Source of the DNA: JAIVJN01 sp036732565
GTDB lineage: Bacteria > Acidobacteriota > Vicinamibacteria > Vicinamibacterales > UBA2999
Direction of reading: 5' to 3'
Assembly (NCBI GenBank): GCA_036732565.1
Contig: DAINCF010000485.1
Location: 1 to 5,498, forward strand
Length of the DNA stretch: 5,498 nt
Position numbers and translations under genes: made by a program. Positions 5,461-5,498 of this stretch are shown piece after piece. Position 1 is the first letter of the stretch, and each line of letters opens with the position of its first letter. Under the pieces are notes generated by a model. It made no database searches. It saw only the letters and a list, made by a program, of their open reading frames with translations, and was not told the DNA's origin.

Positions 5461-5484
5461 GGGCGGTTCGCGAACCGCCCCTAC
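5457..5484. repeat. 28-bp perfect palindrome, copy 2, overlapping the trxB stop codon
   Basis: The half-site GTAGGGGCGGTTCG is followed directly by its reverse complement. It differs from copy 1 (1445-1472) only at the eleventh base of the left arm (T for C) and the paired base of the right arm (A for G), so base pairing is kept. As in copy 1, the TAG of the left arm is the stop codon of the preceding gene. No T-run follows in the 14 bases remaining before the window ends, where nothing else is visible. Confidence 0.85.
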
Positions 5485-5498
5485 TCGATCCACCCGCC

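Noticed and set aside
1..5498. CRISPR array, tRNA/rRNA gene, transposase, toxin-antitoxin or phage defence genes
   Set aside because: No regularly spaced direct repeats, tRNA cloverleaf or rRNA motifs, or mobile/defence protein motifs were found; all long plausible genes are housekeeping.

Overview
This is a G+C-rich bacterial chromosomal segment with ordinary housekeeping content. It holds five complete genes and the 3' end of a sixth. Codon use strongly favours G or C in third positions. Together with the envelope and redox genes and the high-copy-looking intergenic palindromes, this suggests an Acidobacteriota-like genome, perhaps Vicinamibacteria. That placement is a guess from overall style, because no rRNA or other taxonomic marker is present.

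Layout from left to right: (a) 1-196, the last 64 codons of a + strand gene, possibly a flavodoxin-fold NAD(P)H oxidoreductase. (b) 197-371, a spacer with a small dyad and a good extended -10 promoter. (c) 372-1448 (+), a secreted penicillin-binding-protein-7-like D,D-peptidase with an unusual basic linker. (d) 1445-1600, a spacer between convergent genes that is packed with palindromes and short repeats. (e) 1601-2473 (-), an FdhE-type four-CXXC metalloprotein. (f) 2474-2605, the divergent fdhE/glgA control region, where neither gene has a Shine-Dalgarno sequence. (g) 2606-4117 (+), glycogen synthase glgA. (h) 4160-4486 and 4501-5460 (+), thioredoxin trxA followed after 14 nt by thioredoxin reductase trxB. 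(i) 5457-5484, a second copy of the 28-bp palindrome found after the peptidase gene.

TrxA and TrxB form a complete NADPH-to-thioredoxin disulfide reductase system and look like one transcription unit, possibly also read from glgA, which ends only 42 nt upstream. GlgA stores carbon as glycogen, the peptidase remodels peptidoglycan in the periplasm, and FdhE assists formate dehydrogenase maturation, although no formate dehydrogenase genes lie in the window.

I do not see a new multi-gene system. The most noteworthy signals are non-coding. Two perfect 28-bp palindromes differ by one compensated base pair, and each supplies the TAG stop codon of the gene before it. A composite repeat block sits between the convergent genes. 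The divergent fdhE and glgA starts both look leaderless.
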